Position numbers and translations under genes: made by a program. Shown here in pieces: positions 14,137 through 21,587 of a stretch of 28,435 nt of DNA. The stretch's first letter is position 1, and each line of letters begins with the position of its first letter. The notes below the pieces were generated by a model. That model was not told the DNA's origin. It was given only the letters and a program-made list of their open reading frames with translations, and did not search any database. This DNA comes from JBGVSA01 sp041807905 (lineage in GTDB: Bacteria; Pseudomonadota; Gammaproteobacteria; Burkholderiales; Rhodocyclaceae): contig NZ_JBGVSA010000034.1 in the NCBI RefSeq assembly GCF_041807905.1, positions 1-28,435 of the forward strand, read 5' to 3'.

Positions 14137-14165
14137 GGCAGTGGCTCCGACGGGAGCCACATGCC
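14137..14165. terminator. Strong hairpin between convergent yigZ-family and amt genes
   Basis: GTGGCTCC (14141-14148) and GGAGCCAC (14153-14160) form a perfect 8-bp stem with loop GACG, extended by GGCA/TGCC with one bulged A. It sits between two convergent stop codons, so it could serve both genes. No T-run is present on either side. Confidence 0.5.
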
Positions 14166-14178
14166 GCGTCACGCGCCA

Positions 14179-15381
14179 TCACCAGATGGCTTCCCGCTCC
14201 GGCGTCGAACTGATTTTGTGGATGGTGAGGTCGGCGCCTTCGTATTCCTGCTCCGCCGTCAGGCGCAGTCCGCTCATCCACTTAAGCCCGCCATAAACGA
14301 CCAAGCCTCCGCCAAAGCCGACCGCCACGCCAAGCCCGGTGCCGATCAACTGCGACCATAGCGATACCTCGCCCACGCCGCCGAATGCCGGCTGGCCGAA
14401 GATGCCGGCGGCAATGCCGCCCCACGCGCCGCACAGACCATGCAGAGGCCAGACGCCGAGCACATCGTCGATCTTCCAGCGGTTTTGCGTGAGTGTGAAT
14501 AGATGCACGAACAAGAAGCCCGCCACCACGCCGACCACCAGCGCGCCCAGCGGATGCATGACGTTCGATCCTGCGCACACTGCCACCAGACCGGCCAGCG
14601 GTCCGTTATGGACAAAGCCCGGATCGTTGCGTCCCGCAGCCAGTGCGGCCAGCGTGCCGCCGACCATTGCCATGAGCGAATTCACCGCCACCAGTCCACT
14701 GATGCCATCGGCCTGCTGCGCACTCATGACATTGAAGCCGAACCAGCCGACCACCAGGATCCACGCACCCAGGGCAAGAAAAGGAATGCTCGACGGCGGA
14801 TGCGCCGCGATGGCGCCGTCGCGCGAATAACGACCGCGGCGCGGGCCGAGCAGCAGGACCGCTGCCAGCCCGATCCAGCCGCCCATGGCGTGCACCACCA
14901 CGCTGCCTGCGAAATCATGGAAGGGCGCGCCGAACGTCGCCCTGAGCCAGGCCTGCAGACCGAAGTTGCCGTTCCACGCCAGACCCTCGAAGAAGGGATA
15001 GACGAACCCGACCACGATGAAGGTGGCGGCCAGTTGCGGCGAGAAGCGCGCTCGCTCCGCAATGCCGCCCGAAACGATGGCCGGAATGGCGGCGGCGAAG
15101 GTCAGCAGGAAGAAGAACTTGACCAGTGCGAAGCCATGGTGCGTTTGCAACTGGCCCGCACCGACGAAGAAATGAACGCCATAGGCGACGCCATAGCCGA
15201 TGAAGAAATAGGCCAGCGTCGAAACCGCGAAATCGGAAAGGATCTTGACCAGGGCGTTGACCTGATTCTTCTTGCGTACGGTGCCCAGTTCGAGGAATGC
15301 GAAGCCGGCGTGCATCGCCAGCACCATGATGGCGCCGAGAAGGACGAAAAGAACGTCGCCGGGAAAGAAAGACTGCTCCAC
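14179..15381 (-). CDS. amt: Ammonium transporter (Amt/MEP/Rh family)
   Basis: Inner-membrane trimeric channel for ammonium. With the start used here the protein has 400 residues and about 11 membrane segments. Family landmarks: VLAMHAGFAFLELGTVRKKN near the N-terminus, the first pore histidine in VVHAMGG, WFGFNVMSA, the second pore histidine in LHGLCGAWGG, and a cytoplasmic tail after GLRLTAEQEYEGADL that in this family meets PII proteins. No PII (glnK) gene is adjacent. I chose GTG at 15381 because GGAG stands 5 bases upstream and the N-terminus then matches the family; the longer frame to TTG 15420 would place the start inside the sigma-54 promoter. Probably nitrogen-regulated. Confidence 0.95.
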   Translation of the reverse strand: MEQSFFPGDVLFVLLGAIMVLAMHAGFAFLELGTVRKKNQVNALVKILSDFAVSTLAYFFIGYGVAYGVHFFVGAGQLQTHHGFALVKFFFLLTFAAAIPAIVSGGIAERARFSPQLAATFIVVGFVYPFFEGLAWNGNFGLQAWLRATFGAPFHDFAGSVVVHAMGGWIGLAAVLLLGPRRGRYSRDGAIAAHPPSSIPFLALGAWILVVGWFGFNVMSAQQADGISGLVAVNSLMAMVGGTLAALAAGRNDPGFVHNGPLAGLVAVCAGSNVMHPLGALVVGVVAGFLFVHLFTLTQNRWKIDDVLGVWPLHGLCGAWGGIAAGIFGQPAFGGVGEVSLWSQLIGTGLGVAVGFGGGLVVYGGLKWMSGLRLTAEQEYEGADLTIHKISSTPEREAIW

Positions 15382-15386
15382 GTTAG

Positions 15387-15390
15387 CTCC
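15387..15390 (-). promoter_or_regulatory. Ribosome-binding site that sets the amt GTG start
   Basis: GGAG on the minus strand, 5 bases before GTG at 15381. Confidence 0.6.
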
Positions 15391-15415
15391 AGAAATGCAC
15401 AACGGGAGAGCAAAA

Positions 15416-15431
15416 AGCAAAAGCCGAGCCT
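15416..15431 (-). promoter_or_regulatory. Sigma-54 (RpoN) promoter for amt
   Basis: Minus-strand sequence AGGCTCGGCTTTTGCT has GG and GC exactly 10 bases apart and fits the RpoN consensus TGGCACG-N4-TTGCW with two mismatches. The GG is at 15430-15429 and the GC at 15418-15417. Transcription would begin near 15405, about 24 bases before the GTG start. Nitrogen-regulated sigma-54 control of amt genes is well established in proteobacteria. Confidence 0.7.
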
Positions 15432-15482
15432 GATCGTCTCTGCAAATAAATCAACGAGTTGTATCGCTGGCGGACGCAAGGA

Positions 15483-15499
15483 TGCACCGAACGCGTGCG
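15483..15499 (-). promoter_or_regulatory. NtrC-like enhancer site upstream of amt
   Basis: TGCACC-N5-CGTGCG matches the NtrC palindrome TGCACC-N5-GGTGCA at 10 of 12 fixed positions. Its centre lies about 86 bases upstream of the predicted amt start point, a normal place for an NtrC enhancer. Confidence 0.5.
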
Positions 15500-15590
15500 A
15501 TGTCAGAATCCGAGCCGCACCAGGCTTGTGCCAAGGCGACCTGCGCGAGGCAGCGATCCGCACGCAATTGGACGCGGCGAGATCAGTGCA

Positions 15591-15602
15591 GGTGCGCGCA
15601 CC
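15591..15602. promoter_or_regulatory. 12-bp perfect palindrome in the amgK-amt gap
   Basis: GGTGCGCGCACC reads the same on both strands and is flanked by TGCA on the left and ATTGCA on the right. It could be an operator for a dimeric regulator of amt, or chance in GC-rich DNA. Confidence 0.3.
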
Positions 15603-15619
15603 ATTGCAGCAAGAGAAGA

Positions 15620-15641
15620 GGCGGGCGCGAACGCACCCGCC
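15620..15641 (-). terminator. Candidate terminator hairpin after amgK
   Basis: On the minus strand GGCGGGTGC and GCGCCCGCC pair (one G-T) around a 4-base loop, followed by the pyrimidine-rich CTCTTCTCTT. It lies 23 bases after the amgK stop and would separate amgK from the amt promoter. Confidence 0.45.
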
Positions 15642-15664
15642 GCCATGAGACGTCGTTCAGGCGA

Positions 15665-16663
15665 TCAGAAACTGAAGCCTTCGGCCGTGACGGAGGGATC
15701 GAGCTTTTCGAGCAACACGGCCAGCGGGCGCAGTTCGTCATAGCGCTGGCATGTCTTGCGCAGGTAGTTCATCACCAATGGCATGTTGGCGAGGTAACCG
15801 TCCTTGCCGTCGCGGTGGTAGAGCCGCGCGAAAATGCCGAGCACCTTGATGTGGCGCTGGGCGCCCATGAATTCATAGTCGCGATGGAAGTCGGCGAAGT
15901 CCTCGCGGATCGGCAAGCCGATCTGCCTTGCGGCTTGCCAGTAGCGCACCAGCCAGTCGAGTGTCAGCTCTTCGTCCCATTCGACATAGGCATCCTTGAG
16001 CAGGGAGACAAGGTCGTAGCTCATCGGTCCGTAGACCGCGTCCTGAAAATCGAGCACGCCGGGGTCCTTGCCTGGCAGGTGCATGAGGTTGCGCGAGTGA
16101 TAGTCGCGGTGGACGAACACCTTCGGCTCCGCGAGATTGACTTCCAGGATGCGGTCGAAGACTTCGTAGAGCTGCGTGGTTTCCTTCTCGCTCAGCGTCA
16201 CACCCTTGTGGCGTCCCACGTACCACACGGGAAACAGCTCCAGTTCGCGCATGAGCAGCGCCCGGTCGTACTCCGGCAGCACGCCGGGGCGGCTTGCTGC
16301 CTGGATGACGGCCAGCGTGCCGAGCGCTTCGGCGTAGAGCGCGGCGGCGTTGTCGTCGTCGAGCGCCGCGAGGTAGGTGGTCGAGCCCAGGTCCGAGAGC
16401 AGCAGGAAGCCTTCTTCCAGATTCTGCGCGTGGACCTTCGGCACGTTGGCGCCTGCTGCGCCGAATAGTTCTGCGACATGGACGAAGGGCCGGCAGTCTT
16501 CATGCTCGGGGGGCGCGTCCATCACGATGTAGCTGCTGCCGTCGTCCAGCGTGGCGCGGAAATAGCGGCGGAAACTGGCATCTGCCGATGCCGGCGTCAG
16601 TTCAATCCGATGGCCGGGCAGTTGTTGCCCGACCCATTGCTGCAGTCGTTCGATGCGATTCAA
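15665..16663 (-). CDS. amgK: N-acetylmuramate/N-acetylglucosamine kinase AmgK-like phosphotransferase
   Basis: Aminoglycoside-phosphotransferase-fold kinase. AmgK phosphorylates MurNAc and GlcNAc at C1 in the peptidoglycan recycling route that bypasses de novo UDP-MurNAc synthesis and underlies fosfomycin tolerance. Motifs: SADASFRRYFR near 26-36, the catalytic loop HRDYHSRN at 185-192, and the metal-binding Asp205 in VLDFQDA. I place the start at TTG 16663, with GGAAG 6 bases upstream; this gives 332 residues and an N-terminus typical of the family. The frame is open to 16768, but that part covers the lptD promoter region. The position divergent from lptD-surA-pdxA-rsmA matches amgK in Pseudomonas. 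The usual partner murU is not next to it. Confidence 0.85.
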   Translation of the reverse strand: MNRIERLQQWVGQQLPGHRIELTPASADASFRRYFRATLDDGSSYIVMDAPPEHEDCRPFVHVAELFGAAGANVPKVHAQNLEEGFLLLSDLGSTTYLAALDDDNAAALYAEALGTLAVIQAASRPGVLPEYDRALLMRELELFPVWYVGRHKGVTLSEKETTQLYEVFDRILEVNLAEPKVFVHRDYHSRNLMHLPGKDPGVLDFQDAVYGPMSYDLVSLLKDAYVEWDEELTLDWLVRYWQAARQIGLPIREDFADFHRDYEFMGAQRHIKVLGIFARLYHRDGKDGYLANMPLVMNYLRKTCQRYDELRPLAVLLEKLDPSVTAEGFSF

Positions 16664-16830
16664 GACAGTCTTCCAGTTCGAGGGCGGTGGCTGCGCGGTG
16701 GCGGCAGTCGGCGCGCCGGCTTCATGTAGAATCCCGAATCTTATCAAGCCGCCGCCTCGACCCTGCAATCCGCGAGGCGAGCCCCTAACGGGGGGCGGTG
16801 GTCGTCAGAACACATCCAATAAAACGCCGC

Positions 16831-19206
16831 ATGCTACCTCGCCCACGTTCCGGCGCAGTCCAGCGATCGCGCGATGGCTCGCGCCGCCTGCAGCCTCGCC
16901 TGCTGACCCTGGCCGTGCTCGCCACCCTGAGTTCGGTGAGCAGGGCTGCCGACCCCGCGCCGATGTATGTCGATCCGCGCCTGCTGATCGTCGCGCAGGC
17001 CGGTCCGGTCTCTAGCGTGGGCGGCACGGCTTCCGATCGCGCGGCCCCGACCGTGATCGACGCCGACAAATTCGATGGCCGCACCGATGTCGAAGTCCGC
17101 GCGACAGGCGATGTACACCTTGAGCGCGGTGCGCTGATCCTCGACAGCGATCGCCTGATCTTCGACCAGATCAGCAACGACGTCACCGCCGAAGGCGATG
17201 TGCGTATGCGCCGCGGTGAAGACCGCATCGCCGGTCCGCGTGCACGGATCAACATCGACACCTCATTTGGTGAATTCGAGTCGCCCATTTATGCATTTCA
17301 GCGCGCTGACACGTCCGAAGGCGAGGCCGGGACGAGCAAGCGCATGGTCACGGGAGGCGGCGAAGCCGACATCATCCAGCTCGAAGGCGAGAACCAGTAT
17401 CGCCTCCGCAACGCGACCTACTCGACCTGTCCGGCGCCCAATCCAGCATGGTTCCTGAGAATGCGTGACCTGCGGCTCGACTACGACCGCGACCAGGGCG
17501 AGGGCTACGGCACCACGATGGTGTTCAAGGGGGTGCCGATCGCCTACACGCCGTGGATGCAATTCCCGCTCTCGGGCGGGCGCCAGTCCGGGCTGCTGCC
17601 GCCGACCTTCGGTAGTACCAGCAATACCGGCCTGGATTTGACGGTTCCGTATTACTTCAACCTGGCGCCGAACTACGACGCCACGTTCGCCCCGCGCTGG
17701 ATGGGGCGGCGCGGCATGCAGTTGAACGGTGAATTCCGCTACCTCACGCCGAGCTACAACGGCGCGATGCAGCTTGAATACCTGCCGGGCGACCAGATCA
17801 CGGGAACGACGCGGTCCTTGGTCCAGCTTTCGCACAACCAGGGTTTTGGCAATGGTTTCTCCGGCGCCATCAACTACGCCCGCGTGTCCGACAGCAACTA
17901 CTTCAACGATCTGTCGACGCGGATCACCTCGACCTCTCAGAGTCGGCTCAATCAGCAGGCCGTCCTCAACTACAACAATGGTTCGTGGTTGTCCGGCGCA
18001 TTCAACGTTCAGCGGTCGCAGTGGATCAGCGACACGCCCGACTACGATCGTCTGCCGCAATTGACGGCGCGCGCCTTCGTGCCGGACTGGCATGGTTTTG
18101 CCCTCACGTTGCCGGCGGACTACACGGCCTTCTCCATCCAGCCCAACACGAACGTCTATAAGCAGGACGAAGGTCGGCGGGCGTTCGTGTATCCGCAGGT
18201 GTCCTATACCTTGCAGACTCCGGGTTGGTATGTGACACCCAAGGTCGGCGCTCACATGACGCATTACGATCTGGACCGCAAGAACACCGTGGGGCCGGAC
18301 TCCCTCGATCGCACCGTGCCGATCTTCTCTGTCGACACGGGCATGACTTTCGAGCGGCCGACGAGTTTCGGCGGCAAGCCCACGACGCAGACGCTGGAGC
18401 CGCGCCTGTATTACGTGCGCGTGCCCTATCGCAACCAGGACAACTACCCGGTATTCGATACGGCGCTGGCCGACGTGAGCTTTGCGCAGTTCTTTTCCGA
18501 GAACATCTATTCCGGTAACGACCGTATCGCCAACGCCAACCAGCTGACGGCGGCTGTCTCGTCGCGTTTCATCGACGATGGCACCGGCGTTGAATGGATG
18601 CGCCTCGCCCTGGCGCAACGCTTTTACTTCGAAGACCAGCGCGTGACGCTGCCGACGGATACGCCGCGCACCAGCCGCCGTTCCGACTGGCTGGCGGCAG
18701 CGTCCGGGCGCCTGCACGACAAGGTGTGGCTCGATCTGGCCTACGAATACAATCCGAAGGACAATCGGACCGAGCGGGGCATCGCGGGGGTTCGCTACCA
18801 GGCAGACTTCGCCAAGGTCATCTCGGCCAGCTACCGGTACAAATACGGCACCTCGGCCGCCGGCGGCTTTCGTGACATCGACGTCTCGGCGCAGTGGCCA
18901 TTGCTTGGCAATTGGTATGGCGTCGGGCGCTATAACCGGAACTTGCTCGACCATACGCTGACTGAAGCCATTGCCGGCCTTGAATACAAGGCCGATTGCT
19001 GGGTGTTCCGCGGCGTCTGGCAGACCCTGCTGAACAGTTCATCGCAACACAACAACGCCTGGTTCCTGCAGATCGAGTTCAACGGCCTTGCATCGGTGGG
19101 TTCCAGTCCTGTGCAGTTGCTCAGACGCAGCATCGGTGGCTATGGCAAGATCAACGACTCGAGTTTTGGTGACCCGGTATTCGGCGGCACTGCCGGGTCG
19201 TTCTGA
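16831..19206 (+). CDS. lptD: LPS-assembly protein LptD
   Basis: Outer-membrane beta-barrel that, with LptE, inserts lipopolysaccharide into the outer leaflet. It has an N-terminal signal peptide (Arg-rich start, hydrophobic core, cleavage near SRA-ADP at 37-42), an LptA-like periplasmic domain (about 75-175, ATGDVHLERGALILDSDRL), then the large barrel. Length is 791 residues, usual for the family. Only two cysteines are present, Cys200 and Cys723, matching one inter-domain disulfide. The ATG at 16831 is preferred; a GTG at 16798 in the same frame is possible, and neither has a convincing Shine-Dalgarno. First gene of lptD-surA-pdxA-patatin-rsmA, divergent from amgK. Confidence 0.96.
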   Translation: MLPRPRSGAVQRSRDGSRRLQPRLLTLAVLATLSSVSRAADPAPMYVDPRLLIVAQAGPVSSVGGTASDRAAPTVIDADKFDGRTDVEVRATGDVHLERGALILDSDRLIFDQISNDVTAEGDVRMRRGEDRIAGPRARINIDTSFGEFESPIYAFQRADTSEGEAGTSKRMVTGGGEADIIQLEGENQYRLRNATYSTCPAPNPAWFLRMRDLRLDYDRDQGEGYGTTMVFKGVPIAYTPWMQFPLSGGRQSGLLPPTFGSTSNTGLDLTVPYYFNLAPNYDATFAPRWMGRRGMQLNGEFRYLTPSYNGAMQLEYLPGDQITGTTRSLVQLSHNQGFGNGFSGAINYARVSDSNYFNDLSTRITSTSQSRLNQQAVLNYNNGSWLSGAFNVQRSQWISDTPDYDRLPQLTARAFVPDWHGFALTLPADYTAFSIQPNTNVYKQDEGRRAFVYPQVSYTLQTPGWYVTPKVGAHMTHYDLDRKNTVGPDSLDRTVPIFSVDTGMTFERPTSFGGKPTTQTLEPRLYYVRVPYRNQDNYPVFDTALADVSFAQFFSENIYSGNDRIANANQLTAAVSSRFIDDGTGVEWMRLALAQRFYFEDQRVTLPTDTPRTSRRSDWLAAASGRLHDKVWLDLAYEYNPKDNRTERGIAGVRYQADFAKVISASYRYKYGTSAAGGFRDIDVSAQWPLLGNWYGVGRYNRNLLDHTLTEAIAGLEYKADCWVFRGVWQTLLNSSSQHNNAWFLQIEFNGLASVGSSPVQLLRRSIGGYGKINDSSFGDPVFGGTAGSF

Positions 19207-19211
19207 GCGGG

Positions 19212-19235
19212 GCGGCTGCACGCGCCGCATTTTTT
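19212..19235 (+). terminator. Terminator-like hairpin between lptD and surA
   Basis: GCGGC (19212-19216) and GCCGC (19224-19228) with a 7-base loop, then A and six T residues (19230-19235). The stem is short but GC-only, and the T-run is good. Because lptD and surA are normally co-transcribed, it probably acts as a partial terminator. Confidence 0.55.
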
Positions 19236-19257
19236 GTCGCAAACAGAAGATAGAACA

Positions 19258-20565
19258 ATGTCCTTGAACAGACTCCTGCGGGTGGCCCTGGCCCTCCTGC
19301 TGACGGCCATGCTGGCGCCGCGCTTCGCGCAGGCTCAACAGCCTGTCGACCGCATCGTCGCCGTCGTCAACGACGAGATCATCACCCAGTCCGACCTGCG
19401 CACCCGCGTGACGGCCGCCACGGCCACGCTGAAACGGCAGGGGACGGCGTTGCCGTCGGCGGACCAGCTCGAGCGCCAAGTGCTCGATCGCATGATCTAC
19501 GACAAACTCCAGTTGCAGGAGGCCGCCAACACCAATGTGAAGGTGGACGACGCGACCCTGCAGCGTGCGTTGCAGACCATCGCCGAGAACAACCGCATGA
19601 ACATCAATCAACTGCGCGAAGCGGTCGAAAAGAGTGAAGGCGTGCCCTGGGATCGCTTTCGCGAAGACATCCGCAACGAGATCATCCTGTCGCGCCTGCG
19701 CGAACGCGACGTCGACAGCAAGGTGGTTGTGACCGACGCTGAAGTCGACGCCTTTCTCGCCAGCCCCGAAGCTGCCGCCGGCTCGCGCGAGGTGCAGATC
19801 CAGCACATTCTGCTGCGCGCTCCGGAAGGTGCCACGCCCGAACAATGGGCCGCGTTGCGCAAGCGCGCCGACGAAGTGCAGCGTCAGATCCGCCAGGGCG
19901 ACGATTTCGCCAAGCTGGCGGCGACCTATTCCGATGCGCAGGACGCCATGCAGGGCGGCATCCTCGATTGGCGTCCCATCGAGCGCCTGCCCGCCATTTA
20001 TGGCGAGGCGGTGTCGCGCATGAAGCCGGGACAGGTCAGCGACACCATGCAAAGCTCGGTTGGCCTGCACATCGTGCGTTTCGTCAATGAACGCGCCACC
20101 ACCGAGCAGAAGCAACAGATCGAGCAGACACACGCTCGTCATATCCTGATCCGCACGAGCGACGCAGCGTCCGATTCCGATGTGCGCCAGCGCCTGATCG
20201 CCCTGCGCGAGCGCATCGTCAACGGCGTGGATTTCGCCGAAATGGCCCGTACCAACTCGGTCGATGGCACGGCCGCCAAGGGCGGCGACCTCGGTTGGGT
20301 GTCGCCGGGCGACACGGTGCCCGAATTCGAACGTGCCATGAATGCACTCAAGGTCGGTGAAGTCAGCCAGCCGGTGCAGTCGCCGTTTGGCTGGCACCTG
20401 ATCCAGGTGCTGGAGCGCCGTACGGTCGACGTCACCGATGACCGCCGTCGCGCGCAGGCTCGCGACGCCTTGCATGACCGCAAGGCGGATGAAGCCTTTG
20501 AAGACTGGCTGCGCCAGTTGCGTGACCAGGCCTACGTCGACGTTCGCCTCGACCAGAACCGCTAA
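19258..20565 (+). CDS. surA: Periplasmic chaperone and peptidyl-prolyl isomerase SurA
   Basis: Escorts unfolded outer-membrane proteins, including LptD, through the periplasm to the BAM machinery. It has 435 residues: signal peptide cleaved near AQA-QQP (26/27), the N-terminal SurA domain beginning VDRIVAVVNDEIITQSD, parvulin domain 1 (about 178-282, VQIQHILLRAPEGATPEQ) and parvulin domain 2 (about 288-385, ARHILIRTSD then GGDLGWVSPG), and a C-terminal helix. Both parvulin cores look intact. The ATG at 19258 was chosen because the signal peptide starts there; the TTG at 19234 lies at the T-run of the preceding hairpin. It is 51 bases after lptD and 9 bases before pdxA. Confidence 0.97.
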   Translation: MSLNRLLRVALALLLTAMLAPRFAQAQQPVDRIVAVVNDEIITQSDLRTRVTAATATLKRQGTALPSADQLERQVLDRMIYDKLQLQEAANTNVKVDDATLQRALQTIAENNRMNINQLREAVEKSEGVPWDRFREDIRNEIILSRLRERDVDSKVVVTDAEVDAFLASPEAAAGSREVQIQHILLRAPEGATPEQWAALRKRADEVQRQIRQGDDFAKLAATYSDAQDAMQGGILDWRPIERLPAIYGEAVSRMKPGQVSDTMQSSVGLHIVRFVNERATTEQKQQIEQTHARHILIRTSDAASDSDVRQRLIALRERIVNGVDFAEMARTNSVDGTAAKGGDLGWVSPGDTVPEFERAMNALKVGEVSQPVQSPFGWHLIQVLERRTVDVTDDRRRAQARDALHDRKADEAFEDWLRQLRDQAYVDVRLDQNR

Positions 20566-20574
20566 GAGACCGCC

Positions 20575-21573
20575 ATGTCCGCCACGCCCGTCGTCGCCGT
20601 CACCAGTGGAGAGCCCGCCGGCATCGGGCCCGAGCTGTGTGCCATGCTCGCGACGCGGGAATGGCCGGCGCGGCTGGTGGTGCTGGGCGATCGAGCGTTG
20701 ATCGCAGAGCGCGCCGCCGCCATCGGCCTGCACATTGCCGTGCGCCCCTATGTGGCCGGCAGCGTGGCCTTGCCGGGCACGCTCGATGTGCTTGACCTGC
20801 CGCTTGCGCGCTCCGCGCGCGCCGGGCAACTCGACGTGGCCAACGCGCACTACGTGCTGCAACTGCTCGACCGTGCCATCGAGGGCTGCCAGCGCGGCGA
20901 ATTCGCCGCCATGGTCACCGCGCCAGTGCAGAAGAGCATCATCAACGACGCTGGCATTCCCTTCACCGGCCACACGGAATATCTGGCCGAAAAGACCGGC
21001 ACGGCTCGTGTAGTCATGATGCTCGCCGGACAGACCGGGCAGTCGCGCGAATGGCTTCGCGTGGCGCTGGCCACAACGCATCTGCCACTCAAGGATGTGC
21101 CCGCCGCCATTACTCCCCAGGATCTCACGCGCACCCTGCGCATCCTGCACGCTGATCTGCGCGACAAGTTCGGGCTGGCGTCGCCGCGCATCCTGGTGGC
21201 GGGGCTCAATCCCCATGCGGGCGAGTCAGGGCACATGGGGCACGAAGAGCTCGACGTCATCGAGCCTGTGCTGACGACACTACGCGCCGAAGGCATGCAG
21301 CTCATCGGCCCGCTGCCGGCTGACACGCTATTTACGCCGCATCAGTTGTCCCGTGGGGATGCCGTGCTGGCCATGTTCCACGACCAGGGATTGCCGACAC
21401 TGAAGTACGCCACCTTTGGCGGCGGCATCAACGTGACCCTGGGCTTGCCCATCATCCGTACTTCTGTTGACCACGGTACGGCGCTGGATCTGGCCGGCAC
21501 CGGCCGCGCCGATCCGGGTAGCCTGTATGTTGCCGTCGACTGCGCGCTCTCCATGGCGCGCGCCATCCACTGA
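20575..21573 (+). CDS. pdxA: 4-hydroxythreonine-4-phosphate dehydrogenase
   Basis: NAD(P)-dependent enzyme of the DXP-dependent pyridoxal 5'-phosphate pathway. Visible features: TSGEPAGIGPEL near 10-21, GHTEYLAEKTG with substrate-binding His133, and the three metal-binding histidines His169 (THLPLKDV), His214 (NPHAGE) and His269 (MFHDQGLPTLKY). Length 332 is normal (E. coli 329). The ATG at 20575 follows a weak AAGAGA. It lies 9 bases after surA and 14 bases before the patatin gene, so all are probably in one operon; surA-pdxA-rsmA linkage is conserved in many proteobacteria. Confidence 0.97.
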   Translation: MSATPVVAVTSGEPAGIGPELCAMLATREWPARLVVLGDRALIAERAAAIGLHIAVRPYVAGSVALPGTLDVLDLPLARSARAGQLDVANAHYVLQLLDRAIEGCQRGEFAAMVTAPVQKSIINDAGIPFTGHTEYLAEKTGTARVVMMLAGQTGQSREWLRVALATTHLPLKDVPAAITPQDLTRTLRILHADLRDKFGLASPRILVAGLNPHAGESGHMGHEELDVIEPVLTTLRAEGMQLIGPLPADTLFTPHQLSRGDAVLAMFHDQGLPTLKYATFGGGINVTLGLPIIRTSVDHGTALDLAGTGRADPGSLYVAVDCALSMARAIH

Positions 21574-21587
21574 GTGATCTTCGTTTC

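Noticed and set aside
15382..15420. Upstream extension of amt to TTG 15420
   Set aside because: The extension lies in the sigma-54 promoter region and lacks a ribosome-binding site; GTG 15381 fits better.
16781..16797. GCCCC/GGGGC hairpin before lptD as a riboswitch or operator
   Set aside because: Five-bp GC stem in a GC-rich region with no further structure; likely chance, though it overlaps the alternative GTG start region.
17263..18954. 563-codon minus-strand open frame opposite lptD
   Set aside because: Antisense to the LptD barrel; no plausible protein features.
19039..21216. 725-codon minus-strand open frame opposite surA and pdxA
   Set aside because: Lies across two genes with intact catalytic motifs; repetitive Gly/His/Asp/Arg composition.
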